From NCBI RefSeq assembly GCF_024494565.1, contig NZ_JANHDN010000004.1, positions 124,001-188,000 of the forward strand: a stretch of 64,000 bases of DNA, in the 5' to 3' direction. The stretch is from Halorubrum rutilum. GTDB taxonomy: Archaea > Halobacteriota > Halobacteria > Halobacteriales > Haloferacaceae. The notes under the pieces were generated by a model, which made no database searches, had not been told where the DNA came from, and saw only the letters and a list, made by a program, of their open reading frames with translations. The translations under genes were made by a program, and so were the position numbers. Shown here in pieces: positions 8,997-18,449 of this stretch (position 1 is its first letter; each line of letters starts with the position of its first letter).

Positions 8997-9419
8997 TCAC
9001 TCCAGGGCCGCGATGGCGGCCGCGAGGTCGCCGTCCGCGTCTTCGAGGGCCTCGCGGGCCGTCGACTGCGGGACGCCGGCGCGCTCGGCGACCAGCGCCA
9101 CGTCCTCGTCGGGGATCGCGTCGGCCGTCCCGTCGCCGTCGTCGGCCGCCTCGTCCTCGATCGCCGCCGCGCCCGAGTCGCCCTCGACCGCCGAGGGGGT
9201 CCCGCCGGCGTCGGCGACCTCGTCGGGCGAACCGACGATCTGGTAGGTCTCCTGACCCTGCGCGTCCATCTTGGTCACGTCGGCGCCGTCGAAGACGAGG
9301 TCGTCGCCGTCGGCCGTCTCGATGACGACCCGCTCGGCGTCGATCTCCTCGACGTCGATCCCCATCTGTTTCATCATCTGTTTCATCTTCCGCGGATTCA
9401 TGCCGCCGCCTCCAAACAT
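8997..9419 (-). CDS. nac: Nascent polypeptide-associated complex protein
   Basis: A 140-residue archaeal alpha-NAC homologue, which binds ribosomes and shields nascent chains. The N-terminus [20 protein letters not shown] is the family hallmark, followed by the NAC beta-barrel (about residues 22-66: [20 protein letters not shown] and QETYQIVG), an acidic linker and a C-terminal UBA domain (about 103-140) ending [12 protein letters not shown]. The linker of about 30 residues is rich in D, E and A. It is the first gene of a minus-strand pair with trmI. Confidence 0.96.
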   Translation of the reverse strand: MFGGGGMNPRKMKQMMKQMGIDVEEIDAERVVIETADGDDLVFDGADVTKMDAQGQETYQIVGSPDEVADAGGTPSAVEGDSGAAAIEDEAADDGDGTADAIPDEDVALVAERAGVPQSTAREALEDADGDLAAAIAALE

Positions 9420-9563
9420 GGGAGAGCGTTCGGCCGGACGGCACAAAAAGGGTGGCGACACGGGACGATACCCCCGTCGACGGCCGAATCGGGCGAGCGG
9501 GACCGAGACGGCGAACCGCGCCGGAACGGCCGGGTTCATACGTCCCGAACCCCACCTCAGAGT

Positions 9564-10349
9564 ATGTACCTCGCCGACCACACGTGGCCGGAGCTCGGAG
9601 CGAAACTGTCCGACGAGTCCGTCGCGCTGGTCCCGCTCGGCTCCACGGAACAGCACGGCCCGCACCTCCCGCTGGCCACCGACCACCTGATCGCGGAGGC
9701 GCTCGCGAGCGCGGCCGCGGAGGAGACCGGCGTCGTCCGAACCCCGACGGTCCAGGTTGGCGTCAGCCCGCACCACCGGCAGTTCCCGGGGACGATGTGG
9801 GTCGACCCGCCCGAGTTCCGGGACTACGTCGAGGGGTTCACCCGGAACCTCGCGTACCACGGGATCGACCGGGTCGTCTACGTGAACGCCCACGGCGGCA
9901 ACGTCCAGCACCTCCGCGAGGTCGGTCGGCGGCTCCACGAGGACGGCACGACCTACGCGCTGGAGTGGATGTGGGACGAGTCGATCCCGGAGCTCGTCGA
10001 CGAGCTGTTCGAGCACAACGGGCCGCACGCGGGGCCGAAGGAGACCGCGATGATCACCCACATCGCCCCCGAGCTCGTCCGCGAGGACCAGTTCGAGAAC
10101 GCCCGCGACGACGGGCTGGTCCACCTCGACGAGTCGGACGCGGTCGTCCACGGCGCCCGGACCTTCTACGACTCGGTCGACAACTCCGCGAACGGCGCGT
10201 TCGGCGACCCGACCGACGTGACCCCGGAGAAGGCCGAGCGGCTGTTCGAGGCGGCGACCGACCAGCTCGTGCGGCTCGTCGAGTGGCTGGAGGCCCGCGA
10301 CCGCGAGGAGCTGCTTCCGAAGGAGCGCGTCGAGTCGTCGCCCTACTGA
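9564..10349 (+). CDS. Creatininase-family amidohydrolase (ArfB-like)
   Basis: A 261-residue member of the creatininase family. Metal-binding and family motifs are visible: [19 protein letters not shown] (about residues 25-43), [26 protein letters not shown] and an acidic [11 protein letters not shown]. In archaea one branch (ArfB) is the deformylase of the archaeal riboflavin and F420 pathway. The neighbouring pterin genes mptE and folP make that branch attractive, but the sequence alone does not decide it. Its end overlaps the convergent mptE end by seven bases. Confidence 0.85.
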   Translation: MYLADHTWPELGAKLSDESVALVPLGSTEQHGPHLPLATDHLIAEALASAAAEETGVVRTPTVQVGVSPHHRQFPGTMWVDPPEFRDYVEGFTRNLAYHGIDRVVYVNAHGGNVQHLREVGRRLHEDGTTYALEWMWDESIPELVDELFEHNGPHAGPKETAMITHIAPELVREDQFENARDDGLVHLDESDAVVHGARTFYDSVDNSANGAFGDPTDVTPEKAERLFEAATDQLVRLVEWLEARDREELLPKERVESSPY

Positions 10350-11050
10350 CCGCTTCCGGACAACGCCGCGTCGAGCGCCGCGTCGGCTGCCTCCCGCCGC
10401 CCGTCGAGGACCCCGAACCGCTCGCCCCGGCGGCGTTCGAGCCACCGCAGCAGGCGCGCGGCCCAGTCGAGCTTCCTCGCCTTCGTCGGGCCCACGTCCG
10501 GGTCGTCGAACGCCCAGCCCGGGAAGACGAGCCGCCCGGCGCCGACGTGGTCGGCGAGGAAGGCGGCGCGGTCGCCGTCGGTGAACCCGCCGAGGTTCGC
10601 GACGGGACCCGCCGGCGCGGCCTGCGTCGTCGCCAGCGTCCGCTCGTCGGCGAACCGCGGCAGCCACTCGCGGACCGCGGGGACGTTGTCGCCGTGGGCG
10701 TGGGCCGCGACCGGGACGCCCTCCCGCGTCAGCGCCGCCGCGGTCTCCGGGTTCTTGTCGAGGTCGGTCACCATGCAGTCGACCGCGACGCCGCGGTCCC
10801 TGAGGACGTCGGCGGCGGTGGAGGCGGCGACGACGACGTCGGCGTCGCGGGCGATACCGACGTCGTCGACGAGTCGCGGCGCGGCGCCCGCGACGGCGAC
10901 GGTCTCGCCGCGCCAGTCCCCGAGGCGGTCGAGCGGGAAGGGGGTCGCCAGCTCGGCGGCGACGTCGCGGGCGCGCTCGTCGGCGGCCCGATCGAAGCCG
11001 AAGTCCGCGAGGATCGCCTCGTACAGCGGCTCGAACGCCTCGAAGTTCAC
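10343..11050 (-). CDS. mptE: 6-hydroxymethyl-7,8-dihydropterin pyrophosphokinase, MptE type
   Basis: A 235-residue DUF115/MptE-family enzyme that transfers pyrophosphate to 6-hydroxymethyldihydropterin, supplying the substrate of dihydropteroate synthase encoded just upstream. Family segments are [20 protein letters not shown] (about residues 8-27), [29 protein letters not shown] (acidic metal site) and [11 protein letters not shown], with the C-terminal [21 protein letters not shown] chose the GTG at 11050 because the protein then begins with the typical [17 protein letters not shown]. An ATG at 11152 would add 34 unlikely residues. Confidence 0.88.
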   Translation of the reverse strand: MNFEAFEPLYEAILADFGFDRAADERARDVAAELATPFPLDRLGDWRGETVAVAGAAPRLVDDVGIARDADVVVAASTAADVLRDRGVAVDCMVTDLDKNPETAAALTREGVPVAAHAHGDNVPAVREWLPRFADERTLATTQAAPAGPVANLGGFTDGDRAAFLADHVGAGRLVFPGWAFDDPDVGPTKARKLDWAARLLRWLERRRGERFGVLDGRREAADAALDAALSGSGQ

Positions 11051-11224
11051 GGCGTCTCCCCCGGGTCCGAACCGTCGGGCCTCTCGTCTCGGGTCGGCGC
11101 CGCGCGGCGCCGCCGCTGGCGGGGTGGAGTACGGTATGGACCGGAGTGGCACAGAGTACCCCTACCCGCGTGCCCCTCCGGCGTCCGGTCGATCGGTTGT
11201 CTGCACGACGGCATAAACTTTCTC

Positions 11225-12499
11225 TTACTTCCCACCGGCGCCGATCGTTTCGAGCGCGGCGTCGAGCGGGTCGGAGACGCCGGAAACGGCCTCCGTGAGG
11301 GCTGAGAGCCCGGCGGGCGTACAGACGAGGAGCCCGGTCGCGCCGGCCCCTCCGGAGTCGGCGGTCGCTCCGGAACCGACGGACGCCTCGACCCCGTCGT
11401 CGCCGAGCGCCCCGCCGTCGGTCGCAGAGGGCGGACCGGCGGCCGCGTCGACCGCTCCCGCGAGGGCGAACGCGGTTCCGTCGACCCCCTCGGACCCCGC
11501 GGTCGCGGCCCTGAGCGCCCCGACCGCCGGCTCCGGCAGCCCGGTCAGCTCGTAGGTGCGAACGACCGCGGCGCCGGCGACGTCGCGGTCGGCGCCGAGC
11601 CGGTCGAGGTGGCGCTCCGCCTCCCGCGCGGTCGTCACGTCCAGTTCCTCGACGGCGACGTCGCCCGCGTCGCGGCCCGACCGGACGCGGTCGCGGGCGA
11701 GCTCCGCGCCGACGAGCGCGGCGTCGCGGGTCTCCGCCACGTCGTGGGTACGGACCACGTGGGCGCCGCGCTCGACCGCCATCGACGTGGCGGCCAGGGA
11801 GACGGGGAGCGCCTCCTCGGTGGTCCGCCCCGCGATCGTCTTGAGGAAGCTCTTGCGGTTGATCGAGACGAGCAGCGGGCGGCCGTACCCCCGGAACTCC
11901 CGGAGGCGGCGGAACGTCTCGCGGTCGTCGGCGTGGGTCTTCGCCTCGGACCAGCCGCCGAAGGCGGGGTCGAGGATCGTCTTGTCGGTGAACCCGTTCA
12001 TCGAGAGCGCCTCGTAGATCTCGTCCACGTCCTCGATCGCGCCCGGACGCTCCAGGTCCGGCGGCGAGGCCATCTTCGAGACGGCCGCGTCGTGTTCGCG
12101 GCAGACGCGGGGCATCTCCGGGTCGGCGAACCCGCAGATGTCGTTGACCATGTCGAACCCCCGAGAGAGCGCCTCGTCCGCGACCTCGTGGTAGCGGGTC
12201 TCGATCGACCAGACGGCGTCGCCGGAGGTCGATTCGAGGGTCTCGATCGCGGTGTCGAGCCGGTCCAACTCCTGTTCGGCCGAGAGCACGTCGAGGTCCT
12301 TGTTCGCGGATTCGAGCCCCACGTCGACGACGTCGGCCCCCTCGCCGATCAGCTCCTCGTCGACGTACTCGGCGGCCTCGCCGGGGTCGTCGTACACGCT
12401 CGGGTCGTACGGCGACTCCCGGGAGACGTTGAGCACGCCCATGATCCGGGGCGGGTGGTCGTCGCCGATCCCGAGCCCCGCGGCGTCCACGTTTCGCAT
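11225..12499 (-). CDS. folP: Dihydropteroate synthase, archaeal type
   Basis: A 424-residue protein joining a pterin pyrophosphate to the aryl moiety in folate or methanopterin-like coenzyme synthesis. DHPS motifs are present in archaeal form: [18 protein letters not shown] (about residues 19-36), [15 protein letters not shown] in place of the usual ESTRP segment, [32 protein letters not shown] and a C-terminal [13 protein letters not shown]. Residues from about 275 on are an added Ala/Gly/Asp-rich region of unknown role, common in haloarchaeal versions. It lies upstream of mptE on the same strand, with a 174-base gap holding a TATA-like GTTTATGC. Confidence 0.9.
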   Translation of the reverse strand: MRNVDAAGLGIGDDHPPRIMGVLNVSRESPYDPSVYDDPGEAAEYVDEELIGEGADVVDVGLESANKDLDVLSAEQELDRLDTAIETLESTSGDAVWSIETRYHEVADEALSRGFDMVNDICGFADPEMPRVCREHDAAVSKMASPPDLERPGAIEDVDEIYEALSMNGFTDKTILDPAFGGWSEAKTHADDRETFRRLREFRGYGRPLLVSINRKSFLKTIAGRTTEEALPVSLAATSMAVERGAHVVRTHDVAETRDAALVGAELARDRVRSGRDAGDVAVEELDVTTAREAERHLDRLGADRDVAGAAVVRTYELTGLPEPAVGALRAATAGSEGVDGTAFALAGAVDAAAGPPSATDGGALGDDGVEASVGSGATADSGGAGATGLLVCTPAGLSALTEAVSGVSDPLDAALETIGAGGK

Positions 12500-12888
12500 A
12501 CGCTCACCACGGGCGCGAGCGACATAAACGGGGCGAGTACCCGACGCCCTCGCCGGGAATTTGACGGGAAACACGGAGTGAATCCACGCCGACATACGAT
12601 TCGTTCGAACCACCAGCCGGTCGTGATCGCCGCGATACCGGTGGCACACAACCGGTGGTGCTGAAGTACCCGACTGGGTTCAGACACACGCACCTCTCCG
12701 GTGAACTCGACCGGAAAAGACTGAAAACCCGAAGAACGGTTGCAAGAGTCGCGCTGTCCGTATAGAACCCCGCGGTGAACTATCATTTCTGCTACTGACG
12801 GTATGACTGGCTCTAAGACCGATTTCACCGGAGCCGCACCGTTGAGTTCGGAAGTATTAGCTGTTCGGCGACCCATTGCTACATCAAC
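12500..12888. other. Lower-GC intergenic stretch, possible mobile-element remnant
   Basis: A 389-base gap with clearly lower GC than its surroundings and no gene I can defend. It holds a direct repeat ACCGGTGG at 12637-12644 and 12651-12658. A minus-strand frame through 12560-12740 reads like a fragment of a protein (VEFTGEVRVSEPSR, GIAAITTGWWFERIV) but lacks a start, a partner domain or terminal repeats I can see. It may be a decayed mobile element or the regulatory region of the following kinase gene. Confidence 0.3.
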
Positions 12889-14283
12889 ATGAGTGAGGAA
12901 TTGCATCGCAAGCTTGTCGAAGAATCTTCGGATATTGCGACGGTCATCGATTCAGACGGGACGATTACGTATGTCAGTCCCTCCGTCACTCGGACTCTCG
13001 GACACGAGCCGGAGGAGTTGGTCGGAGAGGTCGGCTACGAGTATCAACAGCCGGACGACCGTGAGGCCGTCGCCGACGCTATCGAAACCATTCAGACGAA
13101 CCCCGACGAGACCCAGATAATCGAGACGCGGTTTCGGCGAGCCGACGGCTCGTGGTGTTGGATCGAGGCAACGCTGCAAAACCGGTTCGACGACCCGGAT
13201 ATCGGCGGGATTCTCGTGAATAGCCGCGACATCTCCCAGCGGAAACGCCAGGAGCAACAGTTCCAGGGGCTCGCCGAAGAGTACAGAACGCTCCTCGAGA
13301 CCGTCCAGGACAGTATCTTCTTCCTCTCCGTTGACTCGGCGGAGACGGGGTACGTGTTTCGGTTCGAACGGCTGAACCGGGCCTACGAGGAACAGACCGG
13401 AATCACAACGGAAGAAGTCAAGGAGAAAACCCCGACCGACGTGTTCGGTAAAGACCTCGGGGCGGAGATCCGAGCGAACTACCGTCGCTGTGTCGGAGCC
13501 CGCGAACCGATCTCGTATGAAGAAGAGTTACCCGTCGAGACGGGCGCACGGTTCTGGCAGACGGTTCTCACACCGGTTGTTACGAACGGCGAGGTAACCC
13601 AGATCATCGGGATCACGCGGAACATCACCGAGCGCGTCAAGCAGGAACGACAGCTCCAGAGCCAGAAGGAACAGCTCGACGAGTTCGCGGGCGTAGTGTC
13701 CCACGATTTGCGAAATCCGCTCAATATCGCACAGGGGCGGGCAGCGCTGCTCACCAACGACTGCGATAGCGACCATCTCCCACCCATCGTCGGAGCGCTC
13801 GACCGGATGGAGGAGATCATCACTGATACGCTCACGCTCGCCAGAGAGGGTCAAGTCGTTTCGGACCCGGAACCGATAGATCTGACCAATATCGTCGGCA
13901 CGTGTTGGAAAAACGTCCAGACAGGCGAGGCAACCATCGAAATCGAGGACGACGTCACGATTACCGGCGACCGGAGCCGACTCCAGCACGTCTTCGAGAA
14001 TCTCTTTCGGAACGCAGTCGAACACGGCGGGGAAGACGTGATCGTTCGTGTCGGCCGGATCGATGACCGCGGGATCTACGTGGAAGATACCGGTCCGGGG
14101 ATTCCCGAAGACGCTCGTGAGACTGTGTTTGACCCCGGGCATACCTCAGCGAGCGGCGGAACCGGGTTCGGATTAACCATCGTCAGACGGATCGCCGAGG
14201 CCCACGGCTGGCAGGTTGCGGTCGTCGATGGGACGGACGGGGGAGCCCGGTTCGAGTTCACTGATATTAGTTTCGGTCAGTGA
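12889..14283 (+). CDS. PAS-PAS sensor histidine kinase
   Basis: A 464-residue soluble kinase. It has PAS domains at about residues 8-118 and 130-248, a HisKA domain with phospho-accepting H272 in SHDLRNPLN, and an ATPase domain with N box FENLFRNAVEHGG (about 369-381), G1 box VEDTGPGIPED and G2 box GGTGFGLTIVRRIAEAHGW. No membrane helices are present, so the signal is probably cytoplasmic (redox, light or ligand). No response regulator lies next to it; the receiver-PAS protein at 40.6 kb is a possible but unproven partner. Codon third positions are less GC-rich than in neighbouring genes. Confidence 0.93.
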   Translation: MSEELHRKLVEESSDIATVIDSDGTITYVSPSVTRTLGHEPEELVGEVGYEYQQPDDREAVADAIETIQTNPDETQIIETRFRRADGSWCWIEATLQNRFDDPDIGGILVNSRDISQRKRQEQQFQGLAEEYRTLLETVQDSIFFLSVDSAETGYVFRFERLNRAYEEQTGITTEEVKEKTPTDVFGKDLGAEIRANYRRCVGAREPISYEEELPVETGARFWQTVLTPVVTNGEVTQIIGITRNITERVKQERQLQSQKEQLDEFAGVVSHDLRNPLNIAQGRAALLTNDCDSDHLPPIVGALDRMEEIITDTLTLAREGQVVSDPEPIDLTNIVGTCWKNVQTGEATIEIEDDVTITGDRSRLQHVFENLFRNAVEHGGEDVIVRVGRIDDRGIYVEDTGPGIPEDARETVFDPGHTSASGGTGFGLTIVRRIAEAHGWQVAVVDGTDGGARFEFTDISFGQ

Positions 14284-14314
14284 GCGAGATACGCGTCCTG
14301 TGTTCCGTGCGGTA

Positions 14315-14908
14315 TCACAGCTCGAACGCCAGCACGTCTCCCGCCTCGACGCCGTGGTCGTCGGTCCATTTATAAGGGACCTCGAGCACGTACCGGCCCG
14401 ATCCGGGGTACTCCTGCTCGCTCCCGTCTTCGTTCGGCCCCGGTTCTGGCGCGTGGTGGATCCGGGTGATCGTCCCTTCGCTATCGGCGTAGACGATGTC
14501 GATTCCGAAGTCCATCTCGCGCATCACGAACGTGAGCGACTCGCGCTCCGCGGGGAAGACGAACAGCAACCCGGCGTCCTCGGGAAGTGTCTCGGCGTCG
14601 CTGAGCCCGAGAAAGCGCTGGTCACCGGTCTCGGCGATCGCCGCGGTCACCGTCCCGAGTCGGTCGCCGTCGGCGGTCCGGACCGCGACGGGAGTCGCGT
14701 CGTAGTCGGCGTATGGACCGGACGGCCACTCGGTCGCCCCTCCCGAGTCCTCGCCGTCATTGCCGTCGCCGTTCCTGTCGCCGTCGTCGCCGTTTCCTCC
14801 GCCATCGCCTGCTCGCCCGTCGCTCCCGGTCGGTCCGAGCCCGGCGCAGCCGGCGAGAGCGCCGATCGACCCGGCACCGACCGCGCGGAACAGCTCTCGT
14901 CGTCGCAT
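14315..14908 (-). CDS. Tat-exported DUF192 lipoprotein
   Basis: A 197-residue exported protein. The start MRRRELFRAVGAGSIGALAGC is a twin-arginine signal with a lipobox (LAGC), so it should be anchored outside the membrane through Cys21. A disordered Gly/Asp/Asn linker (about residues 28-58) precedes a DUF192 domain (about 70-197) containing AETGDQRFLGLSDAE, GLLFVFPAERESLTFVMREM and DIVYADSEGTITRIHHAPE. The biochemical role of DUF192 is not known. Confidence 0.9.
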   Translation of the reverse strand: MRRRELFRAVGAGSIGALAGCAGLGPTGSDGRAGDGGGNGDDGDRNGDGNDGEDSGGATEWPSGPYADYDATPVAVRTADGDRLGTVTAAIAETGDQRFLGLSDAETLPEDAGLLFVFPAERESLTFVMREMDFGIDIVYADSEGTITRIHHAPEPGPNEDGSEQEYPGSGRYVLEVPYKWTDDHGVEAGDVLAFEL

Positions 14909-15054
14909 CGCTAGGTCTACGACCCGCTCGCGTATATGCCCCGCGGAGGGCGTCTGCGTTCACGGCGACTCGACGAGAGCGACGGGCTCGTCGCGTCGGC
15001 GGCGCTCGTTCCGGGAAGGACGCGCTTTTATCCGCGCCTCGTCTAGGCGCTCGC

Positions 15055-15648
15055 ATGGCGAAAGTGAGCGTCGGCCTCCGCGGATGGCGGTTCGACGAGG
15101 AGGAAATCTTCACCGACGACGGCGAGCTCAAGCCGCTCGACGAGATCCCCGAGGGGCCGCGGGAGCGGCTCTTTCGGCTCGTCTCGCTCGTCGAGGAGCC
15201 CTGCGACGTCTGTTACCTGGAGCACGGCGAAAGCGAGGTCCACCGCTGTAACCAGGCCGAGATCGTCTACGGCGAGCCCGAGGGGGAGGTGCTGGTCTGC
15301 CCCGAACACGAGCCCGACCTGATCTACTGGTACCGCGAGGAGGGCGGCAGCGAGCACGCCGGCAGCCTGGAGTTCGGCGACCGCTTCCACGAGTGGGTCG
15401 CGGCCGGCAACGAGGCCCCGGAGGGGTACGGCTCGGTCGAGCACGTCGAGGAGGACCCCGACGGGCTCCCGGACCTGCCGGACCAACAGGAGGTCCAGGA
15501 GCGCGTCGAGCAGGACTTCGAAGGCGACCGGATCGACATCCTCGAACTCGCCGGCGAGGGCGACGAGGGAGACGACGCGGACAACGAGCTGAGCGAAGAC
15601 GACTTCGAGGCCGTCGACCTCTCGACCGACTACCCGTCGAACCGATGA
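15055..15648 (+). CDS. Conserved acidic cysteine-containing protein, translationally coupled to trmJ
   Basis: A 197-residue soluble protein of unknown function. The segment EEPCDVCYLEHGESEVHRCN (about residues 47-66) followed by VLVCPEHEP gives a C-x2-C, C, C pattern that could bind one zinc ion. The C-terminal 60 residues are strongly acidic. The stop codon overlaps the ATG of the downstream RNA methyltransferase, so the two are made together and a role in RNA modification is possible. A TATA-like CTTTTATCC at 15025-15033 is 27 nt before the ATG. Confidence 0.8.
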   Translation: MAKVSVGLRGWRFDEEEIFTDDGELKPLDEIPEGPRERLFRLVSLVEEPCDVCYLEHGESEVHRCNQAEIVYGEPEGEVLVCPEHEPDLIYWYREEGGSEHAGSLEFGDRFHEWVAAGNEAPEGYGSVEHVEEDPDGLPDLPDQQEVQERVEQDFEGDRIDILELAGEGDEGDDADNELSEDDFEAVDLSTDYPSNR

Positions 15649-16511
15649 GCGGCGACGACGAGAGCGAGAGCGTCGAGCGCGACGACGCGACTCCTGAGGG
15701 CGACGCGACTCCCGAGGGCGACGATCCCGCCTCGCCGACCCGCCGGAAGCCGGTCGTCGTCGTCGTGGAGCCGGAGACGCCCGGCAACGTCGGCACGATC
15801 GCCCGGGCGATGAAGAACTTCGGCCTATCCGACCTCAAGCTGGTCGACCCGCCGGCGCTGAGGGAGGACGGCGAGGCGTACGGCTTCGCCGGCCACGCCC
15901 GGGAGGACGTGCTCCCGAACGCCGAGGAGGTGACGTTCGACGAGGTGGTGGCGAACTACCACACCGTCGGCACCACCGCGATCACCGGCGAGGACGACCG
16001 AAGCCACGAGCGGTTCCCGTTCAAGACCCCCGCCGAGCTCCGCGAGTCGCTGAAGGCCGTCGACGCGCCGACCGCGATCGTGTTCGGCCGGGAGGGCCGC
16101 GGGCTCAACAACGAGGAGCTCTCGCGGCTCGACGAGGTCTGCTCGATCCCGGCGGACGACGACTACCCGGTCCTGAACCTCGGGCAGGCCGCGACCGTCC
16201 TCCTCTACGAGCTCCGCGAGCTCACCGTCGACGAGACGCAGCTCCCGGACACCGAGGTCACGCGGGCGCCCGAGGGCGACGTGGAGCGCTTCCACGGCTT
16301 CTTCCGCGACTTCCTCGAAGCGACCGGCCAGCGCGACCACCAGGTCGAGAAGAACGCGCTGCTGATGCGCCGGCTGCTCGGACGCGCGCATCCCACGGAG
16401 CGGGAGGTCCACTCCCTGTTGGGGACGTTCCGGAAGGCGAACGCCAAGCTGGAGCACGCGGAGCACCTGGCCGCCAAGTACGACGAGCCGGTCTACCCGC
16501 GGGAGCGATAG
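15645..16511 (+). CDS. trmJ: SpoU-family RNA 2'-O-methyltransferase, TrmJ type
   Basis: A 288-residue SPOUT-class enzyme; archaeal TrmJ methylates the ribose of residue 32 in the tRNA anticodon loop. Motif 1 is VVEPETPGNVGTIARAMKNF (about residues 43-62), motif 2 IVFGREGRGLNNEEL, and motif 3 YPVLNLGQAATVLLYEL. The first 35 residues are a disordered acidic extension with a small repeat (DATPEGDATPEGD). The C-terminal helical part (about 205-288) matches TrmJ rather than LasT-only proteins. The start overlaps the upstream stop. Confidence 0.9.
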   Translation: MSGDDESESVERDDATPEGDATPEGDDPASPTRRKPVVVVVEPETPGNVGTIARAMKNFGLSDLKLVDPPALREDGEAYGFAGHAREDVLPNAEEVTFDEVVANYHTVGTTAITGEDDRSHERFPFKTPAELRESLKAVDAPTAIVFGREGRGLNNEELSRLDEVCSIPADDDYPVLNLGQAATVLLYELRELTVDETQLPDTEVTRAPEGDVERFHGFFRDFLEATGQRDHQVEKNALLMRRLLGRAHPTEREVHSLLGTFRKANAKLEHAEHLAAKYDEPVYPRER

Positions 16512-16512
16512 C

Positions 16513-17202
16513 GTGCGCGACTCCCCCCTCGACGGCGACCTCTGGGCCGGCGTCCGCGACGTGTCGCCGCTCATGCTCGGCATCGTCCCGTTCGCCTTGG
16601 TCGCCGGCATCGCCGCGGTCGACGCCGGCCTCGGGCTCGCGGAGGCGGTCGGGATGTCGGTGATCGTGTTCGCCGGCGCCTCCCAGCTGGCCGCGCTCGA
16701 CCTGCTCGGGTCGAACGCGCCGCTCGCGGTCGTCGTCGGCACGGCGGTCGTGATCAACGTCCGGATGGTGATGTACTCGGCCTCCATCGCGCCGCACTTC
16801 GCCGACTACGGCCGCCGCCTCCGGGCCGGCCTCGCGTACGTACTCACCGACCAGGCGTACGCCCTCTCGGTCGCGGAGTTCGACGAGAACCCCGACCGGA
16901 GCCGGTGGCGCTACTACCTCGGCGCGGGGGCGTCGCTGTGGGTCGTCTGGCAGGTCGGGACCGTCGTCGGCGTCGTCGTCGGCGCCGGCGTCCCCGACGC
17001 GTGGGGGCTCACGTTCGCGGTGCCCCTCGTCTTCCTCGCGCTCCTCGTCCCCGCGATGAAGGACCGCCCGACCACCGCGGCCGGCGTCGCGGGCGGCGCG
17101 GTCGCGGTCGTCGCGGCCGGGCTCCCGCTGAACCTCGGCCTGCTCGTCGGGTCTGTCACCGGCATCGCCGTCGGCCTCGCGGCGGAGGTGAGCGAGGCGT
17201 GA
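16513..17202 (+). CDS. azlC: AzlC-family branched-chain amino acid exporter subunit
   Basis: A 229-residue membrane protein of the AzlC family, the larger half of a two-part exporter for branched-chain amino acids. The family start GVRDVSPLMLGIVPFALVAG is followed by FAGASQLAALDLLGSNAPLA and RMVMYSASIAPHFADYG. About seven hydrophobic helices are visible. The start is a GTG one base after the trmJ stop, and its own stop overlaps the GTG of azlD (GTGA). Substrate range is inferred from the family. Confidence 0.9.
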   Translation: MRDSPLDGDLWAGVRDVSPLMLGIVPFALVAGIAAVDAGLGLAEAVGMSVIVFAGASQLAALDLLGSNAPLAVVVGTAVVINVRMVMYSASIAPHFADYGRRLRAGLAYVLTDQAYALSVAEFDENPDRSRWRYYLGAGASLWVVWQVGTVVGVVVGAGVPDAWGLTFAVPLVFLALLVPAMKDRPTTAAGVAGGAVAVVAAGLPLNLGLLVGSVTGIAVGLAAEVSEA

Positions 17203-17552
17203 CGGGCGCACCCCCGGCCGCGGGCTCGCTCGGCGTCTGGCTCGCGATCCTCGTCATCGGCGCCGCGACGTACGGCTTCCGACTCTCCTTCATCCACCTG
17301 TTCGGACGGATCGACGAGGTGCCGCCTCGGATCGAGCGCCCCCTGCGCTACGTCCCGCCGGCGGTGCTCGCGGCGCTCGTCCTCCCCGACCTGGTGACGC
17401 TCGGTCCCTCGGTCGGCGCGACGCTTCTCGACGAGCGGCTGATCGCGGGCGCCGCGGCCGGCGTCGTCGCGTGGCGCACCGAGAACGTCTTCGCCACGAT
17501 CGCGGTCGGGATGGGCGTGCTGTGGCTGTTCCGGTTCGTCGTCTTCGCGTGA
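17199..17552 (+). CDS. azlD: AzlD-family branched-chain amino acid exporter subunit
   Basis: A 117-residue membrane protein, the small partner of AzlC. It has about four hydrophobic helices and the family segment RPLRYVPPAVLAALVLPDLV (about residues 46-65), with a C-terminal ATIAVGMGVLWLFRFV. It starts at a GTG overlapping the azlC stop. The two genes together with the upstream trmJ pair are close enough to be a single transcription unit. Confidence 0.9.
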   Translation: MTGAPPAAGSLGVWLAILVIGAATYGFRLSFIHLFGRIDEVPPRIERPLRYVPPAVLAALVLPDLVTLGPSVGATLLDERLIAGAAAGVVAWRTENVFATIAVGMGVLWLFRFVVFA

Positions 17553-17625
17553 GGCGCTCGGCTCGACCCGGCCCGCCCAACCCCGTTTGATCTAACCTTG
17601 CCCAGCCCCAACCTGCACGGCGCCC

Positions 17626-17992
17626 TCACTCGATCCGGTCCGGGTACCGCCGGGCCAGGAGCGCGACCGCGACCGCGCAGAGCCCGGCGAACGGCACCGC
17701 GGTCGCGACGCTCACGAGGTCGCGAGCCGGGGGCACGGAATACGAGACCGCGGCGGCGACGAGGACCGTAGCCGAACGCGGCGGTCCCGAGCAGCGCCGG
17801 CCGCGCCCGCGGCGACCGCCAGAGCGACGTCCGCGTCGCGGCCCCGGCGACGACCCCCGCCGCGATCCCGACCGGGAGGCCGACGAGCGCGGAGAAGGCG
17901 ATCCGGGCCGAAAGCGCCTCGGTGAGGGCTCCGGCGACGACGAGGAACGTCGCGATGGCGACGCCGACCGCCGCCGGGAGACGAGCGTTCAT
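17626..17992 (-). pseudogene. Frameshifted small membrane protein gene
   Basis: On the minus strand a frame starts at the ATG at 17992 (MNARLPAAVGVAIATFLVVA) and encodes two hydrophobic helices up to GTAAFGY near 17772. There the coding potential moves to another frame, which continues TVLVAAAVSYSVPPARDLVS, a further helix AVPFAGLCAVAVALLARRYP and a stop at 17626. The span is 367 bases, one more than a multiple of three, consistent with a single-base shift around 17768-17776. Restored, it would be a protein of about 121 residues with four helices. Either the gene is broken or one base is wrong. Confidence 0.75.
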
Positions 17993-18054
17993 GCGCGGCC
18001 GAACGACGGCTCGCCGCTTAAACTTCGCGCCGGGACCCGACCGCGAGCGACGGC

Positions 18055-18372
18055 CTACCGGTCGCGCTCGGCGACGCGGTCCGCGGACGATCCCTCGCGT
18101 TCGGCGGCGGCCCCGAACCCGGACTCCCTCTCGACCTCGCGCTCCCGGGCGTCGGCGATGCGCTGGGCCGCGTCGGCGAGCGCGTCCAGGGCGGCGAACG
18201 TGCGGTACGAGAGGTAGAGGCCGACCGGGAGCAGGACCCCGACGACGACCCCGAGCAGGAACTGCGCGACGATCAGGACGGAGTAGACGAACGTCAGGAG
18301 GGCCACGGTCGCGACGACCGTCCCGATACGGGTTCGGAGGGCCTCGGCCGGCGAGAGCGGGTCGTGCGCCAT
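18055..18372 (-). CDS. Small two-helix membrane protein
   Basis: A 105-residue protein with an N-terminal cytoplasmic segment, two adjacent hydrophobic helices (about residues 17-58, TVVATVALLTFVYSVLIVAQ and LLGVVVGVLLPVGLYLSYR) and a charged, probably coiled-coil C-terminus rich in E and R. Function unknown; I recognise no family. It lies in the same direction as the frameshifted gene downstream and 78 bases from the AOR gene end. Confidence 0.7.
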   Translation of the reverse strand: MAHDPLSPAEALRTRIGTVVATVALLTFVYSVLIVAQFLLGVVVGVLLPVGLYLSYRTFAALDALADAAQRIADAREREVERESGFGAAAEREGSSADRVAERDR

Positions 18373-18449
18373 ACGCGTCGCTACCGGCGTGAATCACTTA
18401 AAAATGAATGCGAGCGCCGGCCGAGCGTCCGCGCCCGCGACGCGGTCGC

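Noticed and set aside
8700..9563. Long plus-strand frame fused in front of the creatininase-family gene
   Set aside because: It lies antisense to trmI and nac, has high-GC shadow composition and no recognisable domain before the ATG at 9564.
11051..11152. Upstream ATG for mptE
   Set aside because: It would add 34 residues rich in Arg, Pro and Ala that are not seen in MptE; the GTG at 11050 gives the family start.
12349..12906. Minus-strand 185-residue frame over the start of folP and the kinase promoter
   Set aside because: Half of it is antisense to the folP start region, and the other half has no start, no known domain and no terminal repeats; kept only as a possible remnant.
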